Part shown: positions 8,632 to 17,902 of the stretch, piece after piece | Numbering within the stretch: the first letter of the stretch is position 1 | Layout: each line of letters opens with the position of its first letter | Assembly: GCF_019037185.1 (NCBI RefSeq) | Contig: NZ_JAHHXM010000004.1 | Coordinates: 114,174 to 178,173 of the forward strand | Direction: 5' to 3' | Length of the DNA: 64,000 nt | Source of the DNA: Oceanobacillus caeni | GTDB taxonomy: Bacteria; Bacillota; Bacilli; Bacillales; Amphibacillaceae | The notes under the pieces: model-generated | The model's database searches: none | The model's input: the letters and a program-made list of their open reading frames with translations, nothing else | What the model was told of the DNA's origin: nothing | Position numbers and translations under genes: made by a program

Positions 8632-9544
8632 TTTCCTTAAACCCCTTTATATCGAACTTAAGAACCTCTTCATTATTACCTGTTTTGACCTTAAAAAGAA
8701 TTTGTCTTCCTTCAATATCCAGAAGAGTTTTGAATTCAATAATATCTTTCAATTTCCTGCCTTTTGATCTCCATTTTTCCTTGAAAATACGATAGATTCT
8801 ATCACTATCATATATTTCATTTTCGATTATAAAATTCAAATTAACTGATTTCTTAGTTGACGTTAAACCACCAAATATATCATCATACTCTTCATTTAAT
8901 AATATTTTAGTTTCACTTGTTATTTCATAATTGTCTATAGCTTTTTTTGCTAAAAAATCAACTTCATCATTATATTTATTTCCAGAGTGTGATTTTACCT
9001 TTTTAAAATGGATATCAATTTTTGGTTTAACAGTTTGAATGTATTCTACATATTTTTGGGTAAAGGGATTTTTTGCCTTCCAACTTTTATTTGCCCAGTT
9101 TTCAATTCCTACATAATCATAATAGATATCAATAGATTTAGCTTTATTTTTTAAAGCCAAATCTATAACGTGCATTGCTGCCTTAATCTCTCCCGCAACA
9201 TTTCTTAAATGTATAAGAGCACTATCAGAATCAGCATATGAAAACTCTATTCTTTCATTATTCTTCAAAAATACAATCCCTGCATAACTAAAAAGTTTTT
9301 TTGTATTATCATAGCTACCGTCTATATAAGCAGTTATATCTGTTATTTTATCTTCTTTATCTTCTTCTTTTTTTTCAAAAGAACCATTTGTTCCCTTACC
9401 ACCGATAAAATTTTCAGCTTCTTTGTATGTAGGAAATGATTTATATATCGCATTAGGGAAACCATTTACTTGTTCTTTGCATTCATTCCAAGAAGTATAA
9501 ACACCTTCTTTTCTTCCTCTTTTTACTGCATAAAACTTAGTCAT
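8624..9544 (-). CDS. RNase HI with N-terminal viroplasmin domain, linked to RnlA-RnlB
   Basis: The ATG at 9544 (AGGTGAG three bases upstream) gives 306 residues; a frame extension to 9574 lacks a ribosome site. Residues 1-48 are a caulimovirus viroplasmin-type hybrid-binding domain (MTKFYAVKRGRKEGVY). Residues 68-205 form an RNase HI fold with the acidic set Asp75 (IDGSYD), Glu119 (AGEIKAA), Asp143 (YYDYVG) and Asp196 (DEVDFLAKKA) plus His186 (KSHSGN). About 90 C-terminal residues are unrecognised. In E. coli, RNase HI stimulates RnlA against phage T4; here it is the first gene of the same operon and overlaps rnlA, so it is likely a dedicated partner. Confidence 0.88.
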   Translation of the reverse strand: MTKFYAVKRGRKEGVYTSWNECKEQVNGFPNAIYKSFPTYKEAENFIGGKGTNGSFEKKEEDKEDKITDITAYIDGSYDNTKKLFSYAGIVFLKNNERIEFSYADSDSALIHLRNVAGEIKAAMHVIDLALKNKAKSIDIYYDYVGIENWANKSWKAKNPFTQKYVEYIQTVKPKIDIHFKKVKSHSGNKYNDEVDFLAKKAIDNYEITSETKILLNEEYDDIFGGLTSTKKSVNLNFIIENEIYDSDRIYRIFKEKWRSKGRKLKDIIEFKTLLDIEGRQILFKVKTGNNEEVLKFDIKGFKENG

Positions 9545-9574
9545 TAACTCACCTACTCCTATTTGTACTAACAA

Positions 9575-10005
9575 TATTTACATTCTTCTATCAAAGAGAT
9601 GTGAGGGCTTTCAATTTAATACAAAAGAATAATTGTTTAATAGACATATCTTTTATTAATAATAAATTGTTCTAGGATATCCACTTTTTAAACCTCCTTA
9701 CATATAAATTTCCTATTACGCTTTCATTCTAAGCAATATTACCTAAAACTATTTTACCACATTTCCGCTGTTTAAAAGTATTAAATTGACTTCTATACTG
9801 GCAGTAATCTTCTTCTGAGTAAAAGATAGATAGGATCGATAAACTAGTACTTACGTGCCTGATATCAGCAATCATGATAGATATATCAGCACTCCCAAAC
9901 AATAAACCAGCACTCAACCCAAATCCCCACACCACCAACTCACAAACCAAAAAGCCCGACTACTAAAAGTTAGTAATCGGGCTGCTCTCATTACATATCA
10001 TTAAA
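9575..10005. repeat. Non-coding interval with degenerate family A repeats (9840-9925)
   Basis: About 260 AT-rich bases upstream of the RNase H gene must hold the toxin-antitoxin promoter, which I could not place confidently. From 9840 come family A units (CTGATATCAGCAATC, AGATATATCAGCACTC) that fade into ACCAGCACTC and AAATCCCC sequence. A terminator closes the interval. A 73-codon frame at 9729-9950 is not supported. Confidence 0.55.
9951..9983 (-). terminator. Rho-independent terminator of the tagD-tagB operon
   Basis: On the minus strand AGCCCGATTACTAA pairs with TTAGTAGTCGGGCT (one G-T pair) around a short loop and is followed by TTTTT. It lies 23 bases past the stop codon at 10006. Confidence 0.85.
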
Positions 10006-11196
10006 TTAAACCGAAACTTCTTCTCTTTCTTTTTCCTCTTCTTCCACACCTGCAATAAATTTAGCCAAATTCATGCTTGCGTTGCCGGTAGAATATTCAT
10101 TCCACTCATCGGAAAACGCTCGAACTTGTCCGAGATCAAAGTCATCTTCTTTAATCGTGCGGATGATTTCAAAGGTCGTGAATACGACTGGCCCAGGCAT
10201 TTGTTCTTCATAATCATGGATGAGTCCGTTCGTAATCTTGTATTCATCCATATCATATGCGAAGAAAATCATTGGTTTTTCGAGTAACGCATATTCAAAT
10301 GGGATAGAGGAATAATCGGATATTAAAATGTCTGTGACTAACAGTAAGGCGTTCGTTTCTGTAAAATATGAAACATCGTAGACGAAGCCTTCATATTGTT
10401 CATAGTTTACTAGATTGGAAACAGCTGGATGTAATTTTATGAAAAGAACATAGTCATCGGATAAATCGCGATAGAGCTGCTTTAAATCTAGTTCCAATTG
10501 ATAGTTTACTAATTGTTCATGACGAAAAGTTGGTGCATAGAGAATAATTTTTTTTCCCTTTATCATTGGGTGTTTTTCAATAAGTTCCGCATAAACATCA
10601 TGTTTGACTTGTTCATTAAATAAAATATCAGAGCGGGGGATGCCTGTCCGAATAAATCGCTCATCACTTAAGCCAAAACTTTTTTGAAACGTTTCTACCA
10701 TTTTCTCTGAACCTACGATTGTATAGTGAAAACGCGAATAAACTTGTTTAAAGCGTTCCATTGCCTTAGACGTACGCGCTTCATTTGTCGGATCTTCTAG
10801 TCCAAACCGTTTCAAAGATCCGGCTGCATGCCAAAGTTGGATGCAGCGAACGCCAGGTCTAAATTCAGTCACAGCTAAAAAGCCTTGATAATTATCTATT
10901 AAAACAGTAGAAGCGGTCGCTAGGTGATAAATAGATTTAATAAAATCAAAAGGCTTTTTCACTTTAAAATCAAACGTTTGATCTATGGTTGAATCAAATT
11001 CATATTTACATTTTTCATCTTTTAAAACGATGATCTTTTGGTCGTCTAGTTGTTTTAATGCCCGAGCTGTGTACATGATATTGTCCCCAAAGGATGCGAC
11101 GGCAACGATTTTCTTCTCTTTGGGGAATAGTTTACATAGATTAAAAATAACGCGGAAAACAAGAAGATAGAGATATACTGCTAGTTCTCTAAGCAT
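10006..11196 (-). CDS. CDP-glycerol glycerophosphotransferase, TagB-like
   Basis: The 396-residue protein belongs to the CDP-glycerol:glycerophosphotransferase family: LWHAAGSLKRFG, GIPRSDIL, ILYAPTFRHEQ, LFIKLHPAV and the nucleotide-binding ISDYSSIPFEYALLEKPMIF are all present. Its length fits the TagB primase, which adds the first glycerol-phosphate to the linkage unit, better than the long TagF polymerase. The start at 11196 is chosen because GAGG lies six bases upstream; an ATG four codons earlier (11208) has no ribosome site. It overlaps tagD by 8 bases, so the CDP-glycerol maker and user are co-translated. A short amphipathic N-terminus (LRELAVYLYLLVFRVIF) suggests membrane association. 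Confidence 0.85.
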   Translation of the reverse strand: MLRELAVYLYLLVFRVIFNLCKLFPKEKKIVAVASFGDNIMYTARALKQLDDQKIIVLKDEKCKYEFDSTIDQTFDFKVKKPFDFIKSIYHLATASTVLIDNYQGFLAVTEFRPGVRCIQLWHAAGSLKRFGLEDPTNEARTSKAMERFKQVYSRFHYTIVGSEKMVETFQKSFGLSDERFIRTGIPRSDILFNEQVKHDVYAELIEKHPMIKGKKIILYAPTFRHEQLVNYQLELDLKQLYRDLSDDYVLFIKLHPAVSNLVNYEQYEGFVYDVSYFTETNALLLVTDILISDYSSIPFEYALLEKPMIFFAYDMDEYKITNGLIHDYEEQMPGPVVFTTFEIIRTIKEDDFDLGQVRAFSDEWNEYSTGNASMNLAKFIAGVEEEEKEREEVSV

Positions 11197-11587
11197 TGTT
11201 AGCCTCATTTAGATCTGTCTTAATCTTCGTTGTAGAAATTCCGACAGTACGTGGAAGGTAAACCACTTCGCAATAATCTTTTAGGTAATCAAATTTTCCT
11301 TTCCAATCATCACCCATCACAAACACATCAACTTCATGCATTAGAACATCTTCAACCTTTTGTTCCCATCTATGCTCCGGAATCACTTCATCAACATAAC
11401 GGATTGCTTCTAGAATGGCTTTACGTTGTTCAAATGTATAGTATGCTTCTTTCCCCTTTAAAGCATTAAACTCATCGGAAGAAATAGCAACAATTAAATA
11501 ATCTCCAAGTTCTTTGGCACGGCGTAAAATATTAATATGACCTATATGAAGCAGATCAAAAGTACCGTATGTGATTACCTTTTTCAT
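11189..11587 (-). CDS. tagD: Glycerol-3-phosphate cytidylyltransferase
   Basis: The 132-residue protein is a textbook TagD: YGTFDLLHIGHINILRRA near the N-terminus carries the HxGH nucleotidyltransferase motif (HIGH), and RTVGISTTKIK near the C-terminus is the RTEGISTT-type signature. It makes CDP-glycerol from CTP and sn-glycerol-3-phosphate, the donor for the TagB/TagF enzymes encoded here. GGAGG lies eight bases before the ATG. It is the first gene of a two-gene operon with the TagB-like gene. Confidence 0.95.
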   Translation of the reverse strand: MKKVITYGTFDLLHIGHINILRRAKELGDYLIVAISSDEFNALKGKEAYYTFEQRKAILEAIRYVDEVIPEHRWEQKVEDVLMHEVDVFVMGDDWKGKFDYLKDYCEVVYLPRTVGISTTKIKTDLNEANNA

Positions 11588-11786
11588 TTATTTAACCTCC
11601 GCATATTTGTCTTAATCTATTATAACATATTAATTTACGTAAAATTTATAACGGTTTTACAATGTATTAACAAAATTAATACATGTATTATACTATAGAA
11701 ATGAGGATGATAGAAACTGTAATAATTTGTCATAACACTTAAAGAGAACATTTTATGTAGGAAAGAAATAAGTGGATTAAATCAAA

Positions 11787-11823
11787 AGAAGAGAATCTAT
11801 TTTCAATAAATAGATTCTCTTCT
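11787..11823. terminator. Terminator of the glucosaminidase gene
   Basis: A perfect 16-bp stem (AGAAGAGAATCTATTT at 11787-11802 with its complement at 11808-11823) has a 5-base loop. Read on the minus strand it is followed by TTTTGATTT, just past the stop codon at 11827. Confidence 0.85.
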
Positions 11824-11826
11824 CGT

Positions 11827-14823
11827 TTAATAGATTAGGTTTATAAATTCTGCACTAGCCCATCCAGTGTTTTTACCGTATTTAATATTATACCAACCAT
11901 TTGGATTAGAACCTACAATTTGTATCTTAGCCCCTTTTGGAATAGATCCTATTGAACCATAATTAGTGCTCGGGCCTTTTCTGAAATTAAGAGAAGAAGA
12001 GCTTGTAGCTACTTTACCATAAACGCCTTTTTTATAGTTTGGTTGTTTTGTGAATTCAGGAACATCAAATAACACGGTGTAATTGTCTAAAGTCTGATAA
12101 ATAGAATATAATCTATCCGTTTGTCCGGTAGCCCACTGTACATGTGTTGCATATTGTGGGTAACCAGGATTATCAGGATTCCAGCGCATTTTATAAAGTG
12201 TATCTTGACCGCGTGTGATATAGTTGTAAATTAAACTAGCTCCTCCAATTATGGAATCCTCTGGGGAGAACCAACCATTATCAAAGGCATATTTTGCACC
12301 GCAATCAATTGGGCATTTATCATATGCACCATAACCATACATATTGTAGACGGTATGTTTTGTCTTAGAAGTCTTAGCTACATTTCCTTTCGAATTTCTT
12401 GTAACATTTCCTTTTCCATCTACTGGTATTCCAAGTGCTAAATTGGACTTACCATTACCAGTTTCATGTAAGGCATGGGCAATTAAATATGCCTCGTTCA
12501 TGTTATATTTCTTACCAGCATTAATAAATGCTTGTGCTTGTCCTTTTAAACTTCCTGCATTATGATTTAGAATTCGTTTATTTACTTCATTAGCATCTAA
12601 TCCAGCAGACCCAGTTAGAACTAAGAATTGGAAAAATTCATGGCTATCAACTGAGAAATTCATTGGGTTAGCATAAAACTCAACCAGACCACGAGATGCA
12701 TCAACCCTACCTGCACCATCAGCCTTTGGAGTACCCTGCATTTGCTTGTCTACCATATGTTTAAATGAATAATTATATTTAGTTTTAAGTTCTTTCTCCC
12801 CAATAGAAACATCATTAGCATGGATATACCCAGTAGTGGCTTTTCCGTTAATGTACACTGTTGCTTCATACCAATTATTCACAAATGTTTTGAATTTCAA
12901 GGTAGTACCAAAATTATATTTCTTAAGAACACGTGAATTTCTATTAGCAGTTGAATAAACTTTGGTAGGATGTTTTAAAGCACTCCCTTTTTGGGATTTC
13001 TGACTCTTAGTATTTTCCACATGGGATTTATGAATATATCCTATTCTAGCTTTGCCTTTAACATAAACGGTAGCCTGATACCAATTTGATGTGAAGGTCT
13101 TATATTTTAAAACACTCCCTTTAGAGTATGATTTTAATGCACTAGAACTAGTGGATGCTTTTGCATAAACCTTTGTTGGTGCTTTTAAACCTATACCTTT
13201 AAGGTTTTGTTGGTTTGATATTTTATTTTCCACATGAGATTTATGAATGTAACCAGTTTTGCGTTTCCCGTTAACATAAACGGTAGCCTCATACCAGTTG
13301 GGTGAAAAAGATTTATATTCTAAAATAGAACCTTTTGCATAAGACTTTAGCACCTTGGAAGAGGTGGAGGCGTTTTGATATACTTTGGTTGGCGTCATTT
13401 TCCCAACCCCATAGTAAATCTTTTGATTTTTGGTTGCATTTCTTACATGGGATTTGTGGATATAGCCCGTTTTACGCTTCCCATTAACATAAACAGTAGC
13501 TTCATACCAGTCGGCTGAAAAAGATCTATATTCTAAAATAGAACCTTGTTTGTAAGACTTTAGAACTTTAGAACTAGTTGATGCTAAGGTGTAAACCTTG
13601 GTTGGACTCTTTAACCCGATACCGTTATATGTAGTCTGTTTTTTAGGAACATTTGCTACATCACTTTTATGAATATATCCAGTTTTACGTTTCCCGTTAA
13701 CATAAACGGTAGCTTCATACCAATTAGAAGAAAAAGATCTATATTCTAAGATAGAACCTTTAGTATAGTTTTTTAGAACACTAGATTTTCTTGATTCTTT
13801 TTGGTACACATTTGTTTTATTTTTTAAAGCAACTCCTTTATATGTGGTTTGTTGCTTTTTACTCATAGTTGTTAACATTGTTTTTGCTTGGGGTGTATTG
13901 TCCTCTACAGTTGTTTCTTCTTCTGAACTAGGTTCATCGATTGTAGCCTCTTGTTGTTTATCCTCCTCGGAAGGCTCAAGGTCTACATTTTCAACAACCT
14001 CATTATTTTCTTTTATATCTTCTTTTACCTCATCATCAATTTTTGCATTATCTTTTGATTCCTCAGGATCTTCCGTTTCATCATTTGCATTATCTTTTGA
14101 TTCCTCAGGATCTTCCGTTTCATCATTTGCATTATCTTTTGATTCCTCAGGATCTTCTGTTTCATCATTTGCATTATCTTGTGGTTCCTCAGGATCTTTC
14201 ATTTCATCATTTGCATTATCTTGTGGTTCCTCAGGATCTTTCATTTCATCATTTGCATTATCTTGTGGTTCTTCAGGATCTTCCGTTTCATCATTTGTGT
14301 TATCTTTTGATTCCTCAAGATCTTCCATTTCATTTTCCTCTTGTTCTATTCCTTCTATTTCTTCTGGGGTGTTATTATCAGATTCCTCTTGCTCTGAGTT
14401 TTTATTTTTATCCTGAATAGTTTCTTCTTCTAAATCCAATGTATCAGTTTTGTCTACTGAATCAGTTGTAGCATCCTCTGTTTCTGATGATGTTTTAGTA
14501 GAGTCTTCTACTTTGAGAAAATCATTTAATACATAGCCTAGAAGTGGCTCCTCTAAATCCTCATTTATATACTCTACATAAGTGTATTCATCCAACTCTT
14601 TTAAAACTAAGACTTCCTCATCTTTTTCTAGCGCCGCTAGAATTTCACTAGAATTAGACGCTTCTTCAAATAAGAATATTTCTTCTGTTTCATTATATGA
14701 TAAAATAATTGCCTTTTTTGTTGGATCCACTTGTTCTGTAGAAGCCATTGCGAAAACAGGTGTACTAATCGTATAAAATACTAATAAAAAAGCCAACAAC
14801 GATAGATTTATCTTTTTAAAAAT
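11827..14823 (-). CDS. Secreted cell-wall glucosaminidase (LytD-like) with SH3-type repeats and acidic repeats
   Basis: A multi-domain autolysin of about 998 residues. In order: signal peptide ending TPVFAMA, an SH3-like N-domain, an acidic region (about residues 130-310) with 14-residue KDNANDETEDPEES units, five SH3b-like repeats of about 65 residues each containing NWYEATVYVNGKRKTGYIHKS-type cores, a glucosaminidase domain with the presumed catalytic Glu in AHALHETGNGKSNLA, and a C-terminal SH3_3 domain (LNFRKGPSTNYG). It should cleave GlcNAc-MurNAc bonds. Start choice: a TTG at 14799 has no ribosome site and cuts off the basic n-region, whereas an ATT at 14823 follows AGGGAG by nine bases and restores a KK-containing signal peptide. 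A stop codon lies just upstream. Confidence 0.82.
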   Translation of the reverse strand: MFKKINLSLLAFLLVFYTISTPVFAMASTEQVDPTKKAIILSYNETEEIFLFEEASNSSEILAALEKDEEVLVLKELDEYTYVEYINEDLEEPLLGYVLNDFLKVEDSTKTSSETEDATTDSVDKTDTLDLEEETIQDKNKNSEQEESDNNTPEEIEGIEQEENEMEDLEESKDNTNDETEDPEEPQDNANDEMKDPEEPQDNANDEMKDPEEPQDNANDETEDPEESKDNANDETEDPEESKDNANDETEDPEESKDNAKIDDEVKEDIKENNEVVENVDLEPSEEDKQQEATIDEPSSEEETTVEDNTPQAKTMLTTMSKKQQTTYKGVALKNKTNVYQKESRKSSVLKNYTKGSILEYRSFSSNWYEATVYVNGKRKTGYIHKSDVANVPKKQTTYNGIGLKSPTKVYTLASTSSKVLKSYKQGSILEYRSFSADWYEATVYVNGKRKTGYIHKSHVRNATKNQKIYYGVGKMTPTKVYQNASTSSKVLKSYAKGSILEYKSFSPNWYEATVYVNGKRKTGYIHKSHVENKISNQQNLKGIGLKAPTKVYAKASTSSSALKSYSKGSVLKYKTFTSNWYQATVYVKGKARIGYIHKSHVENTKSQKSQKGSALKHPTKVYSTANRNSRVLKKYNFGTTLKFKTFVNNWYEATVYINGKATTGYIHANDVSIGEKELKTKYNYSFKHMVDKQMQGTPKADGAGRVDASRGLVEFYANPMNFSVDSHEFFQFLVLTGSAGLDANEVNKRILNHNAGSLKGQAQAFINAGKKYNMNEAYLIAHALHETGNGKSNLALGIPVDGKGNVTRNSKGNVAKTSKTKHTVYNMYGYGAYDKCPIDCGAKYAFDNGWFSPEDSIIGGASLIYNYITRGQDTLYKMRWNPDNPGYPQYATHVQWATGQTDRLYSIYQTLDNYTVLFDVPEFTKQPNYKKGVYGKVATSSSSLNFRKGPSTNYGSIGSIPKGAKIQIVGSNPNGWYNIKYGKNTGWASAEFINLIY
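14040..14310 (-). repeat. In-gene 42-bp tandem repeat encoding acidic 14-residue units
   Basis: Six to seven near-identical 42-base units inside the glucosaminidase gene encode (K/Q)DNANDE(T/M)(E/K)DPEE(S/P). The units are nearly identical at the DNA level, so copy number is likely to vary. Long reading frames on the other strand here are shadows of the repeat. Confidence 0.8.
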
Positions 14824-15143
14824 TTTCTGTCACTCCCTATTCAATTTTTTATGCTGATGAGTTAAAAATAGTTTTCATGTTTACACCCCTAAACTATGAA
14901 TAGAACATTCCATATTATCCCAGATTTGGGGTAAAAAGTTAAGTAGATTTTTGTAGAATTTAAAAGTTTGATAGAATAATAGTAAAATCTTTGATGAAAT
15001 ACAGTATAAGAGATATAATATAAAGCTGTAATATTATGGTCTCGTACAAAAAATGAATATTTTGTTAAATAGTAGAGAAAATAAAAGAAATATTACGGGG
15101 CTTTTTTAGTGGATAGGGAAGTAAAGTAAGGAACTTTCACGTC
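14824..15143. other. AT-rich divergent intergenic region
   Basis: It separates the leftward glucosaminidase gene from the rightward tagF-like gene and should hold both promoters. I see TATAAT-like strings (for example near 15015) but no confident pair, and no gene. Confidence 0.4.
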
Positions 15144-15205
15144 TACATAAGTGCAACTATTGCATTTGCTTAGAAAGCTTAGAGCAAATGCCAAGTTTTC
15201 TAAGA
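15144..15205 (+). repeat. Hairpin repeat element (CATAAGTGCAACTA...AGTTTTCTAAG)
   Basis: CATAAGTGCAAC leads into a hairpin (GCATTTGCT at 15162-15170 with AGCAAATGC at 15183-15191) followed by CAAGTTTTCTAAG. The same layout is found at 63453-63512, and a looser version at 22217-22271. It lies directly upstream of the tagF-like start. Confidence 0.6.
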
Positions 15206-15235
15206 ATTGAAATACAATACTACAGGAGTACAATT

Positions 15236-17875
15236 ATGCGATTTAAAAACAATAAGATTTTAAAGAAAATTAGAAAACGATTGGTGAAGAAAGTCACGAT
15301 GGAAGAGGTCTACACATATGATGACCATCTTCATTATAAATTGGTTCTTAAAAATTTCTGGAATTTAAAAAATATAAGAGTCAATTTGATGAGTCGTTCT
15401 TCGTTAGAGGAGTTACCATATAAACTTGAACGGAATCTTCTATCGATAAAGGTTCCTATAGATTATATAAAAGAAGACGATTCTAAATTTAATATTAAAC
15501 TGATTATTAATGATAAGGTTATGTGGATCAAACCATCTGACTCTTTCCTTGAAAACAACAGAAATATAATGGTAGATGATAAATGTTTTTATACCATTGT
15601 TCATAAGAAAAATATTATTATAAGAAGAAAATTTGAAGGATTTAGCTTTACTTCACAAAAGGTTTTCATTGAAAGTATTAAAACAAAATATAGTTCAATT
15701 TATTTAAAAATGAATGCTTCTTACAATTCTAATGACTTTGAGGTTTATGCTTTTAATAACAATAATAACAAATATAGAGTACTTGAAGCGGAATACATAG
15801 AAAATGATACGTTTATTTTGAATGACTTCAGATTATTTTCAATCGGAACTTGGCAGTTATTCATTAAAATTGAAGATCAAATGCATCCGCTCGCTTTAAA
15901 TGATAACACGCACCAAATCTTTGATACGTTTGGTAATAAAGTAAGGGTTTTAAATGAGAAAGCAGGTCTTTATTTAATTTTCTCTCCACACAAATTAACA
16001 ACAGAAGTCCATTCTATTTCTTTAAATTCAAATGGTTTTGTTAAGATGGAGTTTGGGATAGAAGACTTAAACAGTGATACTTATAATTACCTAGTAGTAA
16101 AAAATATAACAACAGATGAACATAGTAATTTTCAAATCATTTATGATAATGAAAAATGGAAAGCTGAACTTCCAGTTGAAGAATTGATCAAGGATAGCTC
16201 CAAAAAGAGCTTTTTCATTGTGGAGGAAAAAGATAATCCGATTCAATATCAATTTGATATATTGAAAGAGGATAGGGGAAACACGATTTCCGCATTTAAT
16301 GAAATATTTGATTCTCAAAAAGTATCTTTTGCTTTTTATAGAAGAAAAGATAAATCTTTAGGATTTAAAATTGCTTATCCGAAATTGAGAAAGCTAATAA
16401 CTGAAATAAGTAACTTTACAATGAACGGTTATGTACGCTCTCTAGATAAGTTTGTTGACTGTAAAGCTTACTTATATATAGAAGATAGAAACACCTTCGA
16501 ATTCATAAGAATCCCAGTTGAAGAAAGGTTTAACATAAATTTGTTAGACCACGATTTGGTTTCTTTAAAAGGAAAAGAAAAGACCGTGATGGACTTTTAT
16601 ATCGTAATAGTAAATAATGAGGATGAAATAATAAGAAAAGAGAAGATCAAATATAAACACTCGGATTATAAAAAGGATAATTACTATGACTATACAGAAA
16701 TGAAAGATGAGATGCTAAACCAACACCATTTCTTAATTACGACAACGCCTTTTAATAATCTGAAGATAGAGTCCTTTTCCATACCAAACTATATTCATGT
16801 CCCAGATGATACTTCACAAAAGGATCGAAATGTTTGGTTAGTGGGAGAAAGATATAATACAGCACAAGATAATGGCTTTGCATTATTCAAATGGTTACGA
16901 GAAAATACAACTATTGATGCGTATTATGTAATAGAAAAAGACGCAGAAGATTATGTGAAGATCCAAGACATACCTAACGTTTTAACATTCGGGTCTGAGA
17001 AACACTATGAAATTGCATTTAAAGCAAAAGTTTTATTAGGTACTCATGATTTAGAAAATATATTACCTTACAAACCGGCTAGAGGCTTTTTCCATTATGA
17101 GAATACATTTAGAGTGTTTTTACAGCATGGTGTTCTAGGTAGGAAAAATGTAGAGTATCACAAAAAATATTATGATTTACCTTTCCAGCTTTTTATTGTA
17201 AGTAGTGATGCGGAAAAATATGATATTGTGGTTGACCAACTTGGTTATGATGAAGATGAAGTAGCAATAACCGGTTTAGCGAGGTTCGATAATCTTATTC
17301 AGGAAAACGAGCCAAAAGATATTTTATTAATGCCTACTTGGAGAGATTGGATAAACACAGATCAGCAATTTTTAGAAAGTGAGTATTATCTTGCGTATGC
17401 AAATCTTATCAAAAACGAAAAGTTATTAAGTTTGTTAGAGCAGCATAATGTTAATCTGAACTTTTATCCGCATTATCGTTCACAAGTTTATTTTAACAAA
17501 GATATAGCTGATTTAAGTGACAGGGTTCATTTTATACCTTTAGGATCTATAAGTGTTCAACAACTATTAAAAGATCATGCCCTATTAATCACGGACTTTA
17601 GTAGTGTGAGCTTTGACTTTACATTAATGAATAAGCCTGTAATTTATTATCACTTTGATGTTCAACGTTTCTTTAGAAAAGGTATATTAAGACCGGTTGA
17701 GGAAACATTTTTAGGAAGAATTGCTAATACAGAGGATGAACTTGTAGAATTAATTGAAGAACGTTTAAACCACAACTTTGAGAATTATGACATGGATATA
17801 ACCAATATTATTAAATACCAAGATAAACATAACAGTGAACGAATTTATCAGTCGGTAATTGATAAAATGGAATAG
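15236..17875 (+). CDS. Large CDP-glycerol glycerophosphotransferase (TagF-like polymerase)
   Basis: The ATG at 15236 (AGGAG seven bases upstream) gives 879 residues; the longer frame from 15188 runs through the hairpin repeat and lacks a ribosome site. Residues 1 to about 515 are a beta-rich region without a recognised domain. The C-terminal third is the glycerophosphotransferase domain: VFLQHGVLGRKN, TGLARFDNL, LLMPTWRDW, FYPHYRSQV and the donor-binding LLITDFSSVSFDFTLMNKPV. The two His (LQHG and YPHYR) match the catalytic pair known in S. epidermidis TagF. It likely polymerises glycerol phosphate from CDP-glycerol. The next, smaller family member follows after 27 bases. Confidence 0.85.
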   Translation: MRFKNNKILKKIRKRLVKKVTMEEVYTYDDHLHYKLVLKNFWNLKNIRVNLMSRSSLEELPYKLERNLLSIKVPIDYIKEDDSKFNIKLIINDKVMWIKPSDSFLENNRNIMVDDKCFYTIVHKKNIIIRRKFEGFSFTSQKVFIESIKTKYSSIYLKMNASYNSNDFEVYAFNNNNNKYRVLEAEYIENDTFILNDFRLFSIGTWQLFIKIEDQMHPLALNDNTHQIFDTFGNKVRVLNEKAGLYLIFSPHKLTTEVHSISLNSNGFVKMEFGIEDLNSDTYNYLVVKNITTDEHSNFQIIYDNEKWKAELPVEELIKDSSKKSFFIVEEKDNPIQYQFDILKEDRGNTISAFNEIFDSQKVSFAFYRRKDKSLGFKIAYPKLRKLITEISNFTMNGYVRSLDKFVDCKAYLYIEDRNTFEFIRIPVEERFNINLLDHDLVSLKGKEKTVMDFYIVIVNNEDEIIRKEKIKYKHSDYKKDNYYDYTEMKDEMLNQHHFLITTTPFNNLKIESFSIPNYIHVPDDTSQKDRNVWLVGERYNTAQDNGFALFKWLRENTTIDAYYVIEKDAEDYVKIQDIPNVLTFGSEKHYEIAFKAKVLLGTHDLENILPYKPARGFFHYENTFRVFLQHGVLGRKNVEYHKKYYDLPFQLFIVSSDAEKYDIVVDQLGYDEDEVAITGLARFDNLIQENEPKDILLMPTWRDWINTDQQFLESEYYLAYANLIKNEKLLSLLEQHNVNLNFYPHYRSQVYFNKDIADLSDRVHFIPLGSISVQQLLKDHALLITDFSSVSFDFTLMNKPVIYYHFDVQRFFRKGILRPVEETFLGRIANTEDELVELIEERLNHNFENYDMDITNIIKYQDKHNSERIYQSVIDKME

Positions 17876-17902
17876 TCTAAGAATGTAAAGGAGCACCTTG
17901 AC

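Noticed and set aside
11665..11700. TTAACA-like repeats upstream of tagD as PhoP boxes
   Set aside because: Only one good repeat; the rest is generic AT-rich sequence, so the claim would be weak without binding data.
11718..11733. TGTAAT and TGTCAT near tagD as a WalR box
   Set aside because: The spacer is four bases rather than five and the orientation is away from tagD.
13844..14420. Long plus-strand frames rich in Ser or Leu inside the autolysin gene
   Set aside because: They are shadows of the acidic repeat on the other strand.
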